Assembly (NCBI RefSeq): GCF_003131205.1
Contig: NZ_QFFY01000002.1
Location: forward strand, 457,016 to 521,015
Direction: 5' to 3'
Origin: Occallatibacter savannae
GTDB lineage: Bacteria > Acidobacteriota > Terriglobia > Terriglobales > Acidobacteriaceae
DNA: 64,000 bases
Both the position numbers and the translations under genes were made by a program. Below, piece by piece: positions 40,361 through 49,638 of the stretch; position 1 is the first letter of the stretch; each line of letters begins with the position of its first letter. The notes beneath the pieces are model-generated. The model was not told the DNA's origin. It did not search any database and saw only the letters and a program-made list of their open reading frames with translations.

Positions 40361-41293
40361 TTATGAAGCAGGTTGATGACTGGATGATGACGAATGCATG
40401 TCTGCGAACGCATGAGTTCGTGAAACGTTGCTGTTGATGCGACGCGCCCTGGCCAGCGTCGCTACGTAAACGGAGGCCGCTCCGGCCTTGATGAGGGACT
40501 GCGCGGCGGCCCGAGCGGTGGCCCCGGTAGTCAGGATGTCGTCGACGAGCAGGACGTGCTGTCCGCTTACTGCGTTCGGATCGCTTACTTTGAATGCGCC
40601 GCGGACGTTTCTGCGCCGCTGGGTGGGAGTGAGCCCGGCCTGAGTTTCGGTAGCGCGGAGGCGCATGAGCGTACTGGGGGCGAGCGTGAACTTCCAGTGG
40701 GGATGAGATTGGGAAAGGGAGCCGATCGCTGCCTGCGCGAGAGTTCTGGCCTGATTGAATCCCCTTTGGCGATTCTTGGTTCGGTGCAAGGGAACCGGGA
40801 CGACCAGCATTGCGGAAGGAGCTTCGGGAAGAATCTGCGCAATGGCCTCAGCGAGCAGGGCGCCGAGATTCCGTGCGGCAGGACGAATGCGGTCGTATTT
40901 CAACGCGTGGATCGCATCGCGAAGCCGGCCGTCGTAAATCCCGAAGGAGACGGCTTTTGCGAAAGGCGGAGGGGCGATGGCGCAGGCCCGGCAGAGATTT
41001 GTGGCGGGAATGCCGTCGAGAACGGGTGCGTCGAGCGTGTCGCCGCACCGAGAGCAGACGAGCCCAGAGTGGGAGGTGATCTCGGACCAGCAGGCGTCGC
41101 AAATTGGAGCGGAAGAAAGTCGCGGCAGCGGGGAGCCGCAGAGAGAACAGGAGGCGGGCAGCAGTGCGGAACTAATTGCGTCTGCAGGACTTCGGAGGAC
41201 ACGCACAATCGCGCGCCAACGGGATGTCTCCGATAGTGGACCGTCAATCGACAGTGAACCGTAGTTCCTGCGGAAGGCGCACCTCACTGGCAC
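40361..41293 (-). CDS. comF: ComF family phosphoribosyltransferase-like protein
   Basis: A 310-residue protein related to competence factor ComF. The start GTG (41293) is uncertain; the first 50 residues are poorly conserved. Zinc-finger cysteines occur in SCSLCG, ICDACW, VCSRCG and LCRACA (about 50-105). Then come [39 protein letters not shown] and the PRPP-binding loop [18 protein letters not shown] (about 257-273). ComF proteins are needed for DNA uptake in Gram-positives and often persist elsewhere with unknown roles. It is directly upstream of the HNH gene, 14 bases apart, so the two may be co-transcribed. Confidence 0.9.
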   Translation of the reverse strand: MPVRCAFRRNYGSLSIDGPLSETSRWRAIVRVLRSPADAISSALLPASCSLCGSPLPRLSSAPICDACWSEITSHSGLVCSRCGDTLDAPVLDGIPATNLCRACAIAPPPFAKAVSFGIYDGRLRDAIHALKYDRIRPAARNLGALLAEAIAQILPEAPSAMLVVPVPLHRTKNRQRGFNQARTLAQAAIGSLSQSHPHWKFTLAPSTLMRLRATETQAGLTPTQRRRNVRGAFKVSDPNAVSGQHVLLVDDILTTGATARAAAQSLIKAGAASVYVATLARARRINSNVSRTHAFADMHSSSSSHQPAS

Positions 41294-41484
41294 CGAGCGC
41301 AGAACCGGGTGTCCTGCTTCTCCGGTGTTACCTATATCTATAGCTTCATTCGTAATCTTTTAGCAAGCGGGGTGCCCGAGTCGGCACTCTCAGGCGATGA
41401 GATTCTGATGTCCCCTGGCCCGAGTCCGGAGCTTAAACCGCGTGAACTTATGGGGCGGGACGGTCAAAGCTGCGGATTACGGGA

Positions 41485-41515
41485 AATGAAAATGGGAGGC
41501 GTTGATCCGCCTCCC
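41485..41515 (-). terminator. Rho-independent terminator of the CsbD-family gene
   Basis: On the minus strand GGGAGGCG (from 41515) pairs with CGCCTCCC (to 41494) around a 6-base loop, followed by ATTTTCATTTCCC. It lies 21 bases beyond the stop of the CsbD-family gene. Confidence 0.85.
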
Positions 41516-41536
41516 ACGATTGCTTCGATCAGAGAA

Positions 41537-41776
41537 CTACTCGCGATCGCGAACCGATTCACGGTCGGTGTTGTCGTCGATGTCCCGATCCGCGTCGACG
41601 CTACGATTGCCGTTCACGGCGTCGCGAAGGTTGCCGACGGCCTTCTCAGCCTTGCCCTTCACCTGCTGCGCTGCGCCGTCTACCTGGGTGCCCGTATCGC
41701 CGGTCCACTCGCCCACCTGACGTTTTACGCGGCCTGCCGCATCATCAATGGATCCCTTGATATTGTCACTATTCAT
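41537..41776 (-). CDS. CsbD family stress protein
   Basis: A 79-residue, highly charged, helical and soluble protein. MNSDNIKGSIDDAAGRVKRQ, then VDGAAQQVKGKAEKAVGN matches the CsbD family (sigma-B-controlled in Bacillus), whose biochemical role is unknown. The tail is rich in Asp and Arg. An ideal GGGAGGT lies upstream of the ATG at 41776, and a terminator follows. It is the first of three small stress-type genes in 1 kb. Confidence 0.92.
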   Translation of the reverse strand: MNSDNIKGSIDDAAGRVKRQVGEWTGDTGTQVDGAAQQVKGKAEKAVGNLRDAVNGNRSVDADRDIDDNTDRESVRDRE

Positions 41777-41842
41777 ATGTATTTACCTCCCTGGGTATGG
41801 CTTGCGTTTTTAACTGAGCACCGGAGTGAGCCGGCACCCGCG

Positions 41843-41867
41843 AAAAAGCGCGCACTTGCGTACGCGC
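41843..41867 (-). terminator. Rho-independent terminator of the lmo0937-like gene
   Basis: On the minus strand GCGCGTAC (41867-41860) pairs with GTGCGCGC (41855-41848) around a GCAA tetraloop, followed by five T (41847-41843). It lies 31 bases past the stop. Confidence 0.9.
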
Positions 41868-41898
41868 CTTTCATTTCAAAACTTGTTTTCCGAACTCG

Positions 41899-42051
41899 CT
41901 ATAGTGCTGCTCTGCGTCCGGATATCAGCTGGATCACGAGGACGACCAGTGCCAGCACCAGCAGAACGTGGATGAAGCCACCCAGCGTATAGCTGCTTAC
42001 CAGACCCAGAAGCCACAGAACCAGGAGGACGACGAAGATTGTCCAAAGCAT
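41899..42051 (-). CDS. lmo0937-family small membrane protein
   Basis: A 50-residue protein too short for routine calling. It has two hydrophobic segments (MLWTIFVVLLVLWLLGLVSS and HVLLVLALVVLVIQLI) around a YTLGGFI turn, and a short basic tail (SGRRAAL). This matches the lmo0937/DUF5670 small membrane family. The ATG at 42051 is preceded by an ideal GGAGGT. Function unknown; members are often stress-induced. Confidence 0.85.
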   Translation of the reverse strand: MLWTIFVVLLVLWLLGLVSSYTLGGFIHVLLVLALVVLVIQLISGRRAAL

Positions 42052-42373
42052 CGTTACTACCTCCGTGAAACTTTACGTATATCTACAACACCTGCTTGGA
42101 CGCCTCTCTCATTCCCGTTGGTTGTTCGTGCTGCTCAGAATCCTGAACAAAATATCTGCTCGAATGTCAAGTGCCGCAGATAACCCACTTCGACGACATC
42201 CTTTCCTGCCGCGCATCTTTGGCCGTACAGCTTTAGCAATCTCAGCCGCATCAGATTTTCAGAGTTGCTGCTTGCGTCATCTGCACGTACAAAAGCCGCA
42301 CCCATATATGCGCGCATTCGGACAAGTCGTGTGCGCGGGGTCAATACATTAACGAAAGAAGGAGATTAAAACT
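42052..42373. other. Divergent intergenic region between two small membrane-protein genes
   Basis: About 320 bases, AT-richer than average near both ends. The 42070-42090 stretch (TTTACGTATATCTACAAC) is a probable promoter region for the lmo0937-like gene. The 42340-42365 stretch includes AAGGAG for the DUF3309-like gene. I see no further coding frame. Confidence 0.35.
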
Positions 42374-42520
42374 ATGTTGATTGTTCTTCTCATTGTCCTG
42401 ATTCTGGTGTTCGGCTTCGGCGGATATCGCATGGGCCCCGGCATCGGCTACTACGGCGGCGGCGGGCTCAGTCTCATCCTCACGATCGTGCTCATCCTGG
42501 TGCTGCTCCACGTTTTCTAG
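42374..42520 (+). CDS. DUF3309-like small hydrophobic protein
   Basis: A 48-residue protein: MLIVLLIVLILVFGFGGYRM, a GPGIGYYGGGG linker, then a second hydrophobic helix (LSLILTIVLILVLLHVF). This is the DUF3309 pattern. AAGGAG lies nine bases before the ATG at 42374. It is divergent from the lmo0937-like gene and upstream of the CRTAC1-like operon, but 120 bases separate it from that operon. Confidence 0.85.
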   Translation: MLIVLLIVLILVFGFGGYRMGPGIGYYGGGGLSLILTIVLILVLLHVF

Positions 42521-42640
42521 TCTCACGCAAGCTCCACACCTCCGCCTTACACAGCGCGTTCGTGTGCGCGACATGCCATTCGAAAGTGATCCCCTCGATG
42601 CGATACACTGCGACCGTATCCACCGAGGGGGTTTCTTCTT

Positions 42641-44599
42641 TTGCGCGTCCGCGGTCTCGCATGTTTTCTTCTTTTCCTGATCGCAGGATCCGCCGCAAGA
42701 CCTCAGGCTCCCGCCAGCCCTTCGCAACAGCCTCCGCAATCGGGCCAGAAGCCCGGGATGTCGAGCGGCATCGCTGCCGGCGTGCAGTCAACGCCGCAGT
42801 ATGACGAGCAGAAGCGGCCCATCACCGCGGGTGGATTTGTCGAAAAAGGAACGGTTGTCTTCCAGGACATTACGAAGTCGGCGGGACTTGCCGGCTGGAC
42901 GCACAAGATGGGTGTGCCGCAAAAGCAGTTCATCGTTGAGACGAATGGCTCGGGCGTATGCCTGATCGATTACAACAACGACGGCTGGCTCGATATTTAC
43001 CTCGTGAACGGCTCGACGTTTGACGCGCTTGATGGGAAGGAGCCGACGGCCCATGCCGCGCTGTTTCGCAATAATCGCGACGGCACGTTCACCGATGTAT
43101 CAAAAGAGGCCGGGGTACAGAACGATCGCTGGGGATACGGGTGCTCCGTCGCCGACTACGACAACGATGGCTGGCCCGATCTCTACGTCGGCAATTACGG
43201 TAAGAACCGGCTCTTTCACAATAATCATGACGGGACGTTTACCGATGTTGCAGAAGGGGCAAAGGTCGATCTCGGCAACTGGTCGCCGGGCTCGAGCTGG
43301 GGCGACTATGACGGCGACGGCAGGCTGGATCTCTACGTAACGGGATATGTTCACTTCGATCGCAACAATCTGCCGATCGCAGGGACCAAAGCAGTTGGAT
43401 ACGCCTCCTGTCTTTATCGGGGCGACAACGTGAACTGCGGACCGCGGGGCCTTCTCGGCGAACCGGATCATCTCTTTCACAACGATGGCGTGGACAAGGA
43501 CGGGAATATCAAGTTTTCGGACGTCACGGTAAAAGCCGGCGTGGAGGACAAGGACAAGTACTACGGCTTTACGACGATCTTTGCCGACGTAAACAACGAT
43601 GGGAAGCCCGACATTGTTGTTGGTAACGACTCAGAGCCGAACTTCCTCTACATCAATAAAGGGGACGGCACGTTCGACGATCAGAGCTATGTCTCCGGCT
43701 TCGCTCTCAATAAGGATGGGCGCGAGATTGCGTCGATGGGGATTGCGGCCGGAGATTACGAGAACAGCGGACTGCTGAGCTTCTACGTCACCGACTTCGG
43801 CGATGACTACAAGGTTCTCTACCACAACGACGGGGATGCGAGCTTTACGGATGTGAGTTACAAGGCGGGGCTGGCACAGACGACGATTCCGTTCGTGGGT
43901 TGGGGCGATGGGTTTCTTGATTTCGACAACGATGGCTGGCTCGATCTGTTCGAAGTGAACGGGCACGTCTACCCGGAAGTCGACAAGCACGATTGGGGCA
44001 CCACGTTTGCGGAGCGTCCGCTGCTCTTCCACAACATTCCCGAGAACAGCGGCAAGGGCAGGAAGTTTGAGTATGTCCCGCCCGTGAAGGGATCTGGTCT
44101 GGCGGACGTACTGCCCGCGCGCGGAGCCGCATTTGGCGATCTCTTCAACGACGGCAAAATCGATGTGATCATCAACCCGGTGGACGGGCCGCCGGCGCTG
44201 CTGCGGAACGTGAATCCCGACAAGCACCACTGGGTCGCTATCGGCCTGGTAGGCGGAAAGAACGCGGCGAACGGCAAGATGAGTCCGAAGGATGCAACAT
44301 GCGCGACGGTGTACCTGCAGGCGAATGGCGTGCGTCAACGACAGGACGTGCTTTCGAGCGGCAGCTATATTTCGTCCAATGACCGGCGACTTCACTTCGG
44401 GCTTGGAGATGCGACGGACGCGGGAACGGCCGAGATTCACTGGCCATCCGGAGCGAAGGAGAAGATCAAGCTGCCCGCGGTGGACCGCATCTACACGATC
44501 GAAGAGGGCAAAGGGATCACCGCCGCTCTCTGCGGCGGCAAGCTGTGCGATGGCAAAGCAGCTGAGGTAAAGCTGTTGCCCGAAGCGCCGGCGAAGTAG
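42641..44599 (+). CDS. Secreted FG-GAP/VCBS repeat protein with ASPIC/UnbV domain (CRTAC1-like), copy 1
   Basis: A 652-residue exported protein, probably starting at TTG 42641 after a GAGGGGG run. A signal peptide (about 1-22) and a Pro/Gln-rich linker precede the propeller. The FG-GAP/VCBS blades carry Ca-binding DxDxDG-type loops: DYNNDGWLDIYLVNG, DYDNDGWPDLYVGNYG, DYDGDGRLDLYVTGY, DVNNDGKPDIVVGND and DFDNDGWLDLFEVNG. A CGPRG stretch with its paired Cys is conserved in all three copies. The ASPIC/UnbV domain (about 540-635) includes QDVLSSGSYISSNDRRLHFG and AEIHWPSGAKEKIKLP. The role is unknown; family members are thought to mediate extracellular binding. It is the first of three tandem copies, with nine bases to the next. 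Confidence 0.9.
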   Translation: MRVRGLACFLLFLIAGSAARPQAPASPSQQPPQSGQKPGMSSGIAAGVQSTPQYDEQKRPITAGGFVEKGTVVFQDITKSAGLAGWTHKMGVPQKQFIVETNGSGVCLIDYNNDGWLDIYLVNGSTFDALDGKEPTAHAALFRNNRDGTFTDVSKEAGVQNDRWGYGCSVADYDNDGWPDLYVGNYGKNRLFHNNHDGTFTDVAEGAKVDLGNWSPGSSWGDYDGDGRLDLYVTGYVHFDRNNLPIAGTKAVGYASCLYRGDNVNCGPRGLLGEPDHLFHNDGVDKDGNIKFSDVTVKAGVEDKDKYYGFTTIFADVNNDGKPDIVVGNDSEPNFLYINKGDGTFDDQSYVSGFALNKDGREIASMGIAAGDYENSGLLSFYVTDFGDDYKVLYHNDGDASFTDVSYKAGLAQTTIPFVGWGDGFLDFDNDGWLDLFEVNGHVYPEVDKHDWGTTFAERPLLFHNIPENSGKGRKFEYVPPVKGSGLADVLPARGAAFGDLFNDGKIDVIINPVDGPPALLRNVNPDKHHWVAIGLVGGKNAANGKMSPKDATCATVYLQANGVRQRQDVLSSGSYISSNDRRLHFGLGDATDAGTAEIHWPSGAKEKIKLPAVDRIYTIEEGKGITAALCGGKLCDGKAAEVKLLPEAPAK

Positions 44600-44614
44600 C
44601 TGAGGGGAGTGGCA

Positions 44615-46495
44615 GTGCACGCAGGATCGGCATTGAAGATTGCACTCGCGCTCGCGGTCGCAGCGGCGCAATTGCTGGCTCAGGATGCTCCGGCTCCCGC
44701 GGGTCAAACGCGACCAGGCGGGGGCATGGCAAGCTCCGCTCCGCAAGCAGCTGTGTATGACAGCCAGCATCGCGCAATCACCGCCGGCGGGTTCGTCAAG
44801 GCTGGTCCGGTCGTCTTTCAGGATGTGGCGAAAGCCGCGGGCCTGACCAGTTTTCATCACTCTGCCGGAACACCGAAAAAGGAATTCATTCTGGAAGCCA
44901 AAGGGCCGGGCGTTTGCCTGCTCGACTATGACAACGATGGCTGGCTCGATATCTACCTCGTCAACGGAGCGAATTTCGATTTCCTCGCCGGCAAGTCTCC
45001 CGCTCCGCATGCCGCTCTTTTCCGCAACAACCATGACGGCACGTTCACGGACATTACAGCAAAAGCTGGTGTGGCCAACGACCGGTGGGGCTTCGGCTGC
45101 GTTGTTGCGGACTATGACAACGATGGGTACCCGGATCTCTACATCAGCAACTACGGAAAGAACCGACTGTATCGCAACAACCACGATGGCACATTTAACG
45201 ATGTGGCGGAAAAGGCCGGCGTGGACGTGGACAAGTGGTCCACCGGCGCCACGTTCGGGGACTACGATGGCGACGGCAGACTCGATCTGTTTGTTGCAGG
45301 GTATCTGCAGTTCGACTGGAAGAATCCTCCGAAGCAGGACAACGTTACGCCGCTCATGTTCTGCCAGTACCGCGGGATTCCGGTGATGTGCGGACCGCGC
45401 GGGATGAAGGGCGAACGCGACACTCTCTATCACAACAACGGCGACGGCACATTCACTGACGTAAGCAAGAAGCTCGGCGTGGACAACTCTGCCGGATACT
45501 TCGGGCTCGGCGCTCTGTTCGTTGATGTGAACAATGATGGCAAGCCCGACTTGCTTGTCGCGAATGACACATCGCAGAACTACGAGTTCATCAACAAGGG
45601 CAACGGCACGTTCGAAGACAAGAGCGTTGAGGACTGCTATGCGTTGAACGGGGCCGGACGCGAGATGGCCAACATGGGCATCGCCGTAGGCGACTACCAG
45701 AACAACGGCAGTCTGGCCGTGGTGAATACCGACTTCAGCGACGACTACGATGTGCTCTTCCAGAATGATGGAACCGGCTACTTCACGGACGTCAGCTATG
45801 AAGCCGGCCTGATGAAACCGACGATGCCATTTGTTGGCTTCGGCGATGGGTTTCTCGATTTCGACAATGACGGGTGGCAGGATCTGCTGATCGTGAACGG
45901 GCACGTGTATCCGGAGGCCGACAAGCACCCGGAGTGGGGCAGCACCTACGCGCAAAGACCGCTGCTCTTTCACAATCTCAAGAACGGCAAATTTGACCTG
46001 ATGCCGGCGGTTGAAGGAACAGGACTCGCGGTTGTCAGCGTGGGTCGCGGCGCGGCCTTCGGAGACATCTTCAATGACGGCAAGATCAGCGTCGTCATAA
46101 ACAATATGGATGGCGTTCCGGTCCTGCTGCGGAATGTGGATGCTGATCATCACCACTGGGTGGAACTCCGACTGATTGGCGGAGCGAAGAGCCCGCGTGA
46201 TGCGGTAGGCGCGACCGTTTATCTGAGCGCAGATGGAATACGGCAGCGCCAGGATGTTCTGAGCGGAGGCAGTTACCTTTCCTCGAACGACATGCGGCTG
46301 CACTTCGGGCTGAGCGATGCAACGGATGCCGGCACCGCTGAGATCCACTGGCCGTCGGGCGCGAAGGAAACGATCAAGGTTCCAGCAGCGGATCGTATCT
46401 ACACGATTGAAGAGGGCAAAGGCATCACCGGCGCCCTCTGCGACGGCAAGCCCTGCGACGCGGCGCCATCGAGCGCCAACGTGAAGAAGAACTGA
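44615..46495 (+). CDS. Secreted FG-GAP/VCBS repeat protein with ASPIC/UnbV domain (CRTAC1-like), copy 2
   Basis: A 626-residue exported protein. The GTG at 44615 is preferred because GAGGGGA lies six bases upstream; a GTG at 44609 abuts that site. A signal peptide (HAGSALKIALALAVAAAQLL) is followed by the same propeller blades as copy 1, for example DYDNDGWLDIYLVNGANFD, DYDNDGYPDLYISNYG, DYDGDGRLDLFVAGY and DFDNDGWQDLLIVNG. The Cys-containing CQYRGIPVMCGPRGMKGE is present. The ASPIC/UnbV end reads QDVLSGGSYLSSNDMRLHFG. It is five bases from copy 3, so the three form one operon. Confidence 0.9.
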   Translation: MHAGSALKIALALAVAAAQLLAQDAPAPAGQTRPGGGMASSAPQAAVYDSQHRAITAGGFVKAGPVVFQDVAKAAGLTSFHHSAGTPKKEFILEAKGPGVCLLDYDNDGWLDIYLVNGANFDFLAGKSPAPHAALFRNNHDGTFTDITAKAGVANDRWGFGCVVADYDNDGYPDLYISNYGKNRLYRNNHDGTFNDVAEKAGVDVDKWSTGATFGDYDGDGRLDLFVAGYLQFDWKNPPKQDNVTPLMFCQYRGIPVMCGPRGMKGERDTLYHNNGDGTFTDVSKKLGVDNSAGYFGLGALFVDVNNDGKPDLLVANDTSQNYEFINKGNGTFEDKSVEDCYALNGAGREMANMGIAVGDYQNNGSLAVVNTDFSDDYDVLFQNDGTGYFTDVSYEAGLMKPTMPFVGFGDGFLDFDNDGWQDLLIVNGHVYPEADKHPEWGSTYAQRPLLFHNLKNGKFDLMPAVEGTGLAVVSVGRGAAFGDIFNDGKISVVINNMDGVPVLLRNVDADHHHWVELRLIGGAKSPRDAVGATVYLSADGIRQRQDVLSGGSYLSSNDMRLHFGLSDATDAGTAEIHWPSGAKETIKVPAADRIYTIEEGKGITGALCDGKPCDAAPSSANVKKN

Positions 46496-46500
46496 ATCGA

Positions 46501-48444
46501 ATGCACGAGCTTCGTCGATTTCTCGTCTGCACGTTTCTCGCGCTTGCCACCACATCCGCTTTGGCGCAAAACACACAGACTGCTCCGAATCAGAAACCCA
46601 AGCCTGTGCAGACTGAACCCCAGGGCGGAATGGGCGGCATCTCTTCGGCCGGCACATTTGCGCCTGTTTACGACGAGAACAAGCGCCCCATCACCGCTGG
46701 AGGCACGGTCGATAAAGGCGTAGTCGTTTTTGAGGACGCAACCAGGGCCTCGGGGCTGAGCACATGGCAGCATGTGATGGGCACAAAGCAGAAGAAGTAC
46801 ATTCTCGAGACGGACGGCTCGGGCGTCGGCCTGATCGATTACGACAACGATGGCTGGCTCGATATTTATCTGGTCAACGGTTCGACCTACGATGCGCTCT
46901 CTGGAAAGAAAACGCCGCCGCACGCCGCGCTGTTTCATAACAACCACGACGGGACGTTCACGGATGTCGCGGCGAAAGCCGGCGTTCAAAACGATCGGTG
47001 GGGATTCGGCGTAGCGATTGCGGACTATGACAACGATGGCTGGCCTGACATCTTCGTTGGGAACTTCGGACACAACAGGTTGTACCGGAATAACCACGAC
47101 GGCACGTTCACGGACGTTGCCGAGAAGGCCGGGGTCACGCTGGGGAACTGGTCGGATGGGGCGACCTGGGGCGACTACGACGGCGACGGACGGCTCGATC
47201 TCTTCATCTCCGGCTACGTCCACTACGACCTCGAACATCAGCCCGAGTCGTTGAACACGGGAGGGGTGGCGTTCTCTTTTTGCCAGTTGCACGGGATCCC
47301 GGTGATGTGCGGACCGCGGGGTTTACCCGGTGAAGGCGACCATCTGTTTCATCAGAATGCGGACGGCACGTTCAGCGATGTCAGCGTGAAGGCCGGGGTT
47401 TCCGATCCGGGGCGCTACTACGGGTTTACAGCTACTTTCGTCGACGTGAACAACGATGGCCGGCCCGACCTGCTGGTTGCGAACGATTCAAATCCCAACT
47501 ATCTCTACCTGAATAAAGGCGACGGCACCTTTGAGGATCGGAGCTACGTGTCGGGGTTTGCGCTGAACAACGACGGCCGAGAGATCGCGTCCATGGGCCT
47601 TGGGGTCGGCGACTACGACAATGATGGACGCGTGGATCTCGTGGTCACGGACTTTTCCGACGACTACAAGACGCTCTACCACAACGATGGGGAGGGAAGC
47701 TTTACGGAGCTTGGCAGCGAAGCGGGTATCGCGCAGGTTCCAGTTCCGTTTGTGGGTTGGGGAGTAGGGTTTCCGGACTTCGACAACGACGGCTGGAAAG
47801 ACATCATGATGATCAACGGCCATGTCTATCCCCAGGTGGACGAGCACGACTGGGGGACGACGTTCGCCGAGCGGCCGCTGTTGTTCCGGAATCTACACAA
47901 CGGAAAGTTCGAGTATGTTCCGGCCGTGAAGGGGTCGGGCCTGGCGGCGCTTACTTCGGGCCGCGGCGCGGCATTCGGTGATCTCTTCAATAACGGCAAG
48001 ATCGACGTGGTTATCAATCCGATCGACGGTCCGCCTGTTCTGCTGAAGAACGTCGATCCGGATCACCATCACTGGGTGGAACTCAAGCTGATCGGTGGGG
48101 CGAATCCAGCGAACGGCAAGACCAGCCCCCGCGATGCGATCGGTGCAACGGTGTATCTGACGACGAATGGAATGCGGCAGCGCGAGGACGTGATGAGCGG
48201 AGGAAGCTACATTTCCTCGAGCGACCAGCGGGCTCATTTTGGATTGGGGGATGCGACCGACGCAGGCACAATGGAGATTCACTGGCCGTCGGGGGCTGTC
48301 GAGAACGTAAAGCTTCCGGGAGTCGATCGCATCTTCACGATCTTTGAAGGCAAGGGGATCACCAGCGTTCTTTGCGAGAAGCAGCCTTGCACAAGCAAGC
48401 CGCGTTCTGCACCGAAACACATGGAGCGTTCCGGCCGACGATAG
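46501..48444 (+). CDS. Secreted FG-GAP/VCBS repeat protein with ASPIC/UnbV domain (CRTAC1-like), copy 3
   Basis: A 647-residue exported protein, ATG 46501, with signal peptide about 1-22 (ending SALAQN). It has the same blade order as copies 1 and 2, with DYDNDGWPDIFVGNFG, DYDGDGRLDLFISGY, DVNNDGRPDLLVANDS and DFDNDGWKDIMMINGHVYPQ, plus CQLHGIPVMCGPRGLPGE. The C-terminal ASPIC/UnbV part is EDVMSGGSYISSSDQRAHFG, then MEIHWPSGAVENVKLPGVDR. It appears closer to copy 1 over the AGVxDxxxYYGFT segment, and closer to copy 2 in IPVMCGPRG, so recombination between copies is possible. Last gene of the operon. Confidence 0.9.
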   Translation: MHELRRFLVCTFLALATTSALAQNTQTAPNQKPKPVQTEPQGGMGGISSAGTFAPVYDENKRPITAGGTVDKGVVVFEDATRASGLSTWQHVMGTKQKKYILETDGSGVGLIDYDNDGWLDIYLVNGSTYDALSGKKTPPHAALFHNNHDGTFTDVAAKAGVQNDRWGFGVAIADYDNDGWPDIFVGNFGHNRLYRNNHDGTFTDVAEKAGVTLGNWSDGATWGDYDGDGRLDLFISGYVHYDLEHQPESLNTGGVAFSFCQLHGIPVMCGPRGLPGEGDHLFHQNADGTFSDVSVKAGVSDPGRYYGFTATFVDVNNDGRPDLLVANDSNPNYLYLNKGDGTFEDRSYVSGFALNNDGREIASMGLGVGDYDNDGRVDLVVTDFSDDYKTLYHNDGEGSFTELGSEAGIAQVPVPFVGWGVGFPDFDNDGWKDIMMINGHVYPQVDEHDWGTTFAERPLLFRNLHNGKFEYVPAVKGSGLAALTSGRGAAFGDLFNNGKIDVVINPIDGPPVLLKNVDPDHHHWVELKLIGGANPANGKTSPRDAIGATVYLTTNGMRQREDVMSGGSYISSSDQRAHFGLGDATDAGTMEIHWPSGAVENVKLPGVDRIFTIFEGKGITSVLCEKQPCTSKPRSAPKHMERSGRR

Positions 48445-48487
48445 CTGCAAGATTCTTGATTCAGGAAATCTGACGAGACCGGCACCA

Positions 48488-48526
48488 CCGGGTGAACTCT
48501 ACGCGTCCTGGATTGAGTTCACCCGG
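48488..48526. repeat. Perfect 12-bp inverted repeat between convergent genes
   Basis: CCGGGTGAACTC (48488-48499) and GAGTTCACCCGG (48515-48526) with a 15-base loop. There is no T tract on either side, so it is not a standard terminator, although it lies between the stops of a plus and a minus gene. Confidence 0.6.
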
Positions 48527-48608
48527 CGTCGCGTCCGGTTGGTATGGCGGTAACCCCAGCCGCTTGCTCCAGAGTCCCAGGCCGTGGATCCCGCGTTGCC
48601 GGTGATCT

Positions 48609-49562
48609 CTAAAACACACCCGCCAGAAAACTTTCTGCCGGATGTTCTTTGCGATGCATAGCACCGCTTTCCGCGAGGACTGAAGGCGACAAGGTGATGA
48701 CGGGGCAGTGCGCGTGTGCCAGAACTTTGTAGACAATGCCGTGGCGGGCGATTGCGGCGAAGGCCGAAGCTCCATGCGCTCCGAGTATGATCAGGTCGGC
48801 CTGCTGCGCACGACTCTGATAAAGAAGTTCTTCGGTCGGGTCGCCGGGAACGACGATTGTCTGGATGGAGATTCTTTCGCGAAGCTCTGCGGGGATAAGC
48901 GCCAGCAGACCCGACTCGATCTCCTCAATGGTGTGCCCTGCGAGGACCTCGGCTCTCTCCTGCGGGCGAATGACATGCTGCAGAATTAGTCGTGCGTCGT
49001 GCTGCAGGGCTACTTCGGCGGCAAAGGTTGCGATGACGTAACTGCTCTCGATGAGGCTAACGGCACAAAGGATGGTGCGCGTTGCGAAGCTCCGGTAAGA
49101 TCCGTCAACGACCTCCGGCCCGATGGTGAAGACGGGTACGCGCGCGCTGCGCAATACAGCTTCGGCCACTGAACCCACCAGCAGCTTTCCGATGGGACCC
49201 GGCGAATGCGTTCCCGTGACGATGCGGTCGATGGGACGCTGATTCAAGTAGTCAAGGATCTGATCTGCCGGGAGGCCCGGCCGCACGACGATCTCGCATT
49301 CAATGCCTGCGTCGCGCGCGCGTTGAGCCAGCGGCTCAAGGTGCTTGATTTCGGCGCGGGCGGCCGCAGCGTAGTCGTAGTAGCGGATGCCCGAAGTTTC
49401 CGAAGCCGCCACGACCAGCGTGTCATATGCGTGGAAGAGGATGAGATCGGCAGCAGACGCACGCGCTTCAGCGAGCGCGAAATTGAAGGCTCGCTCGTTT
49501 GCGGGAATCTCGGTGGCGAAGAGAATCGTGGAAGGCTTGCTCCAACCCGGCTTGTTGGCCAT
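48609..49562 (-). CDS. Tandem-domain universal stress protein
   Basis: A 317-residue cytoplasmic protein with two USP domains (about 10-145 and 160-305). The ATG at 49562 is set by GGAGG eight bases upstream; an extension to 49634 lacks support. ATP-binding-type loops occur in GTHSPGPIGKLLVGSVAEAV (domain 1) and GAHGASAFAAIARHGIVYKV (domain 2, less regular). Tandem USPs often act in hypoxia or stationary phase. It is divergent from the radical SAM gene, and a GTGGT-N4-ATCAC palindrome lies about 75 bases upstream, which suggests control by an FNR/CRP-type regulator. Confidence 0.9.
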   Translation of the reverse strand: MANKPGWSKPSTILFATEIPANERAFNFALAEARASAADLILFHAYDTLVVAASETSGIRYYDYAAAARAEIKHLEPLAQRARDAGIECEIVVRPGLPADQILDYLNQRPIDRIVTGTHSPGPIGKLLVGSVAEAVLRSARVPVFTIGPEVVDGSYRSFATRTILCAVSLIESSYVIATFAAEVALQHDARLILQHVIRPQERAEVLAGHTIEEIESGLLALIPAELRERISIQTIVVPGDPTEELLYQSRAQQADLIILGAHGASAFAAIARHGIVYKVLAHAHCPVITLSPSVLAESGAMHRKEHPAESFLAGVF

Positions 49563-49638
49563 GGGAAACCTCCTTCGGGTGCTTAAAGATGTTAGGCGTC
49601 CAGAGCCGGCAGGACAGTGCCGTGGACCACACAAAAAC

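Noticed and set aside
43631-46657. Long antisense open frame (about 1000 codons) opposite the CRTAC1 operon
   Set aside because: It is antisense to well-conserved secreted proteins. The repetitive GAC/AAC-rich blades keep the opposite strand free of stops. It has no recognisable domain or ribosome binding site.
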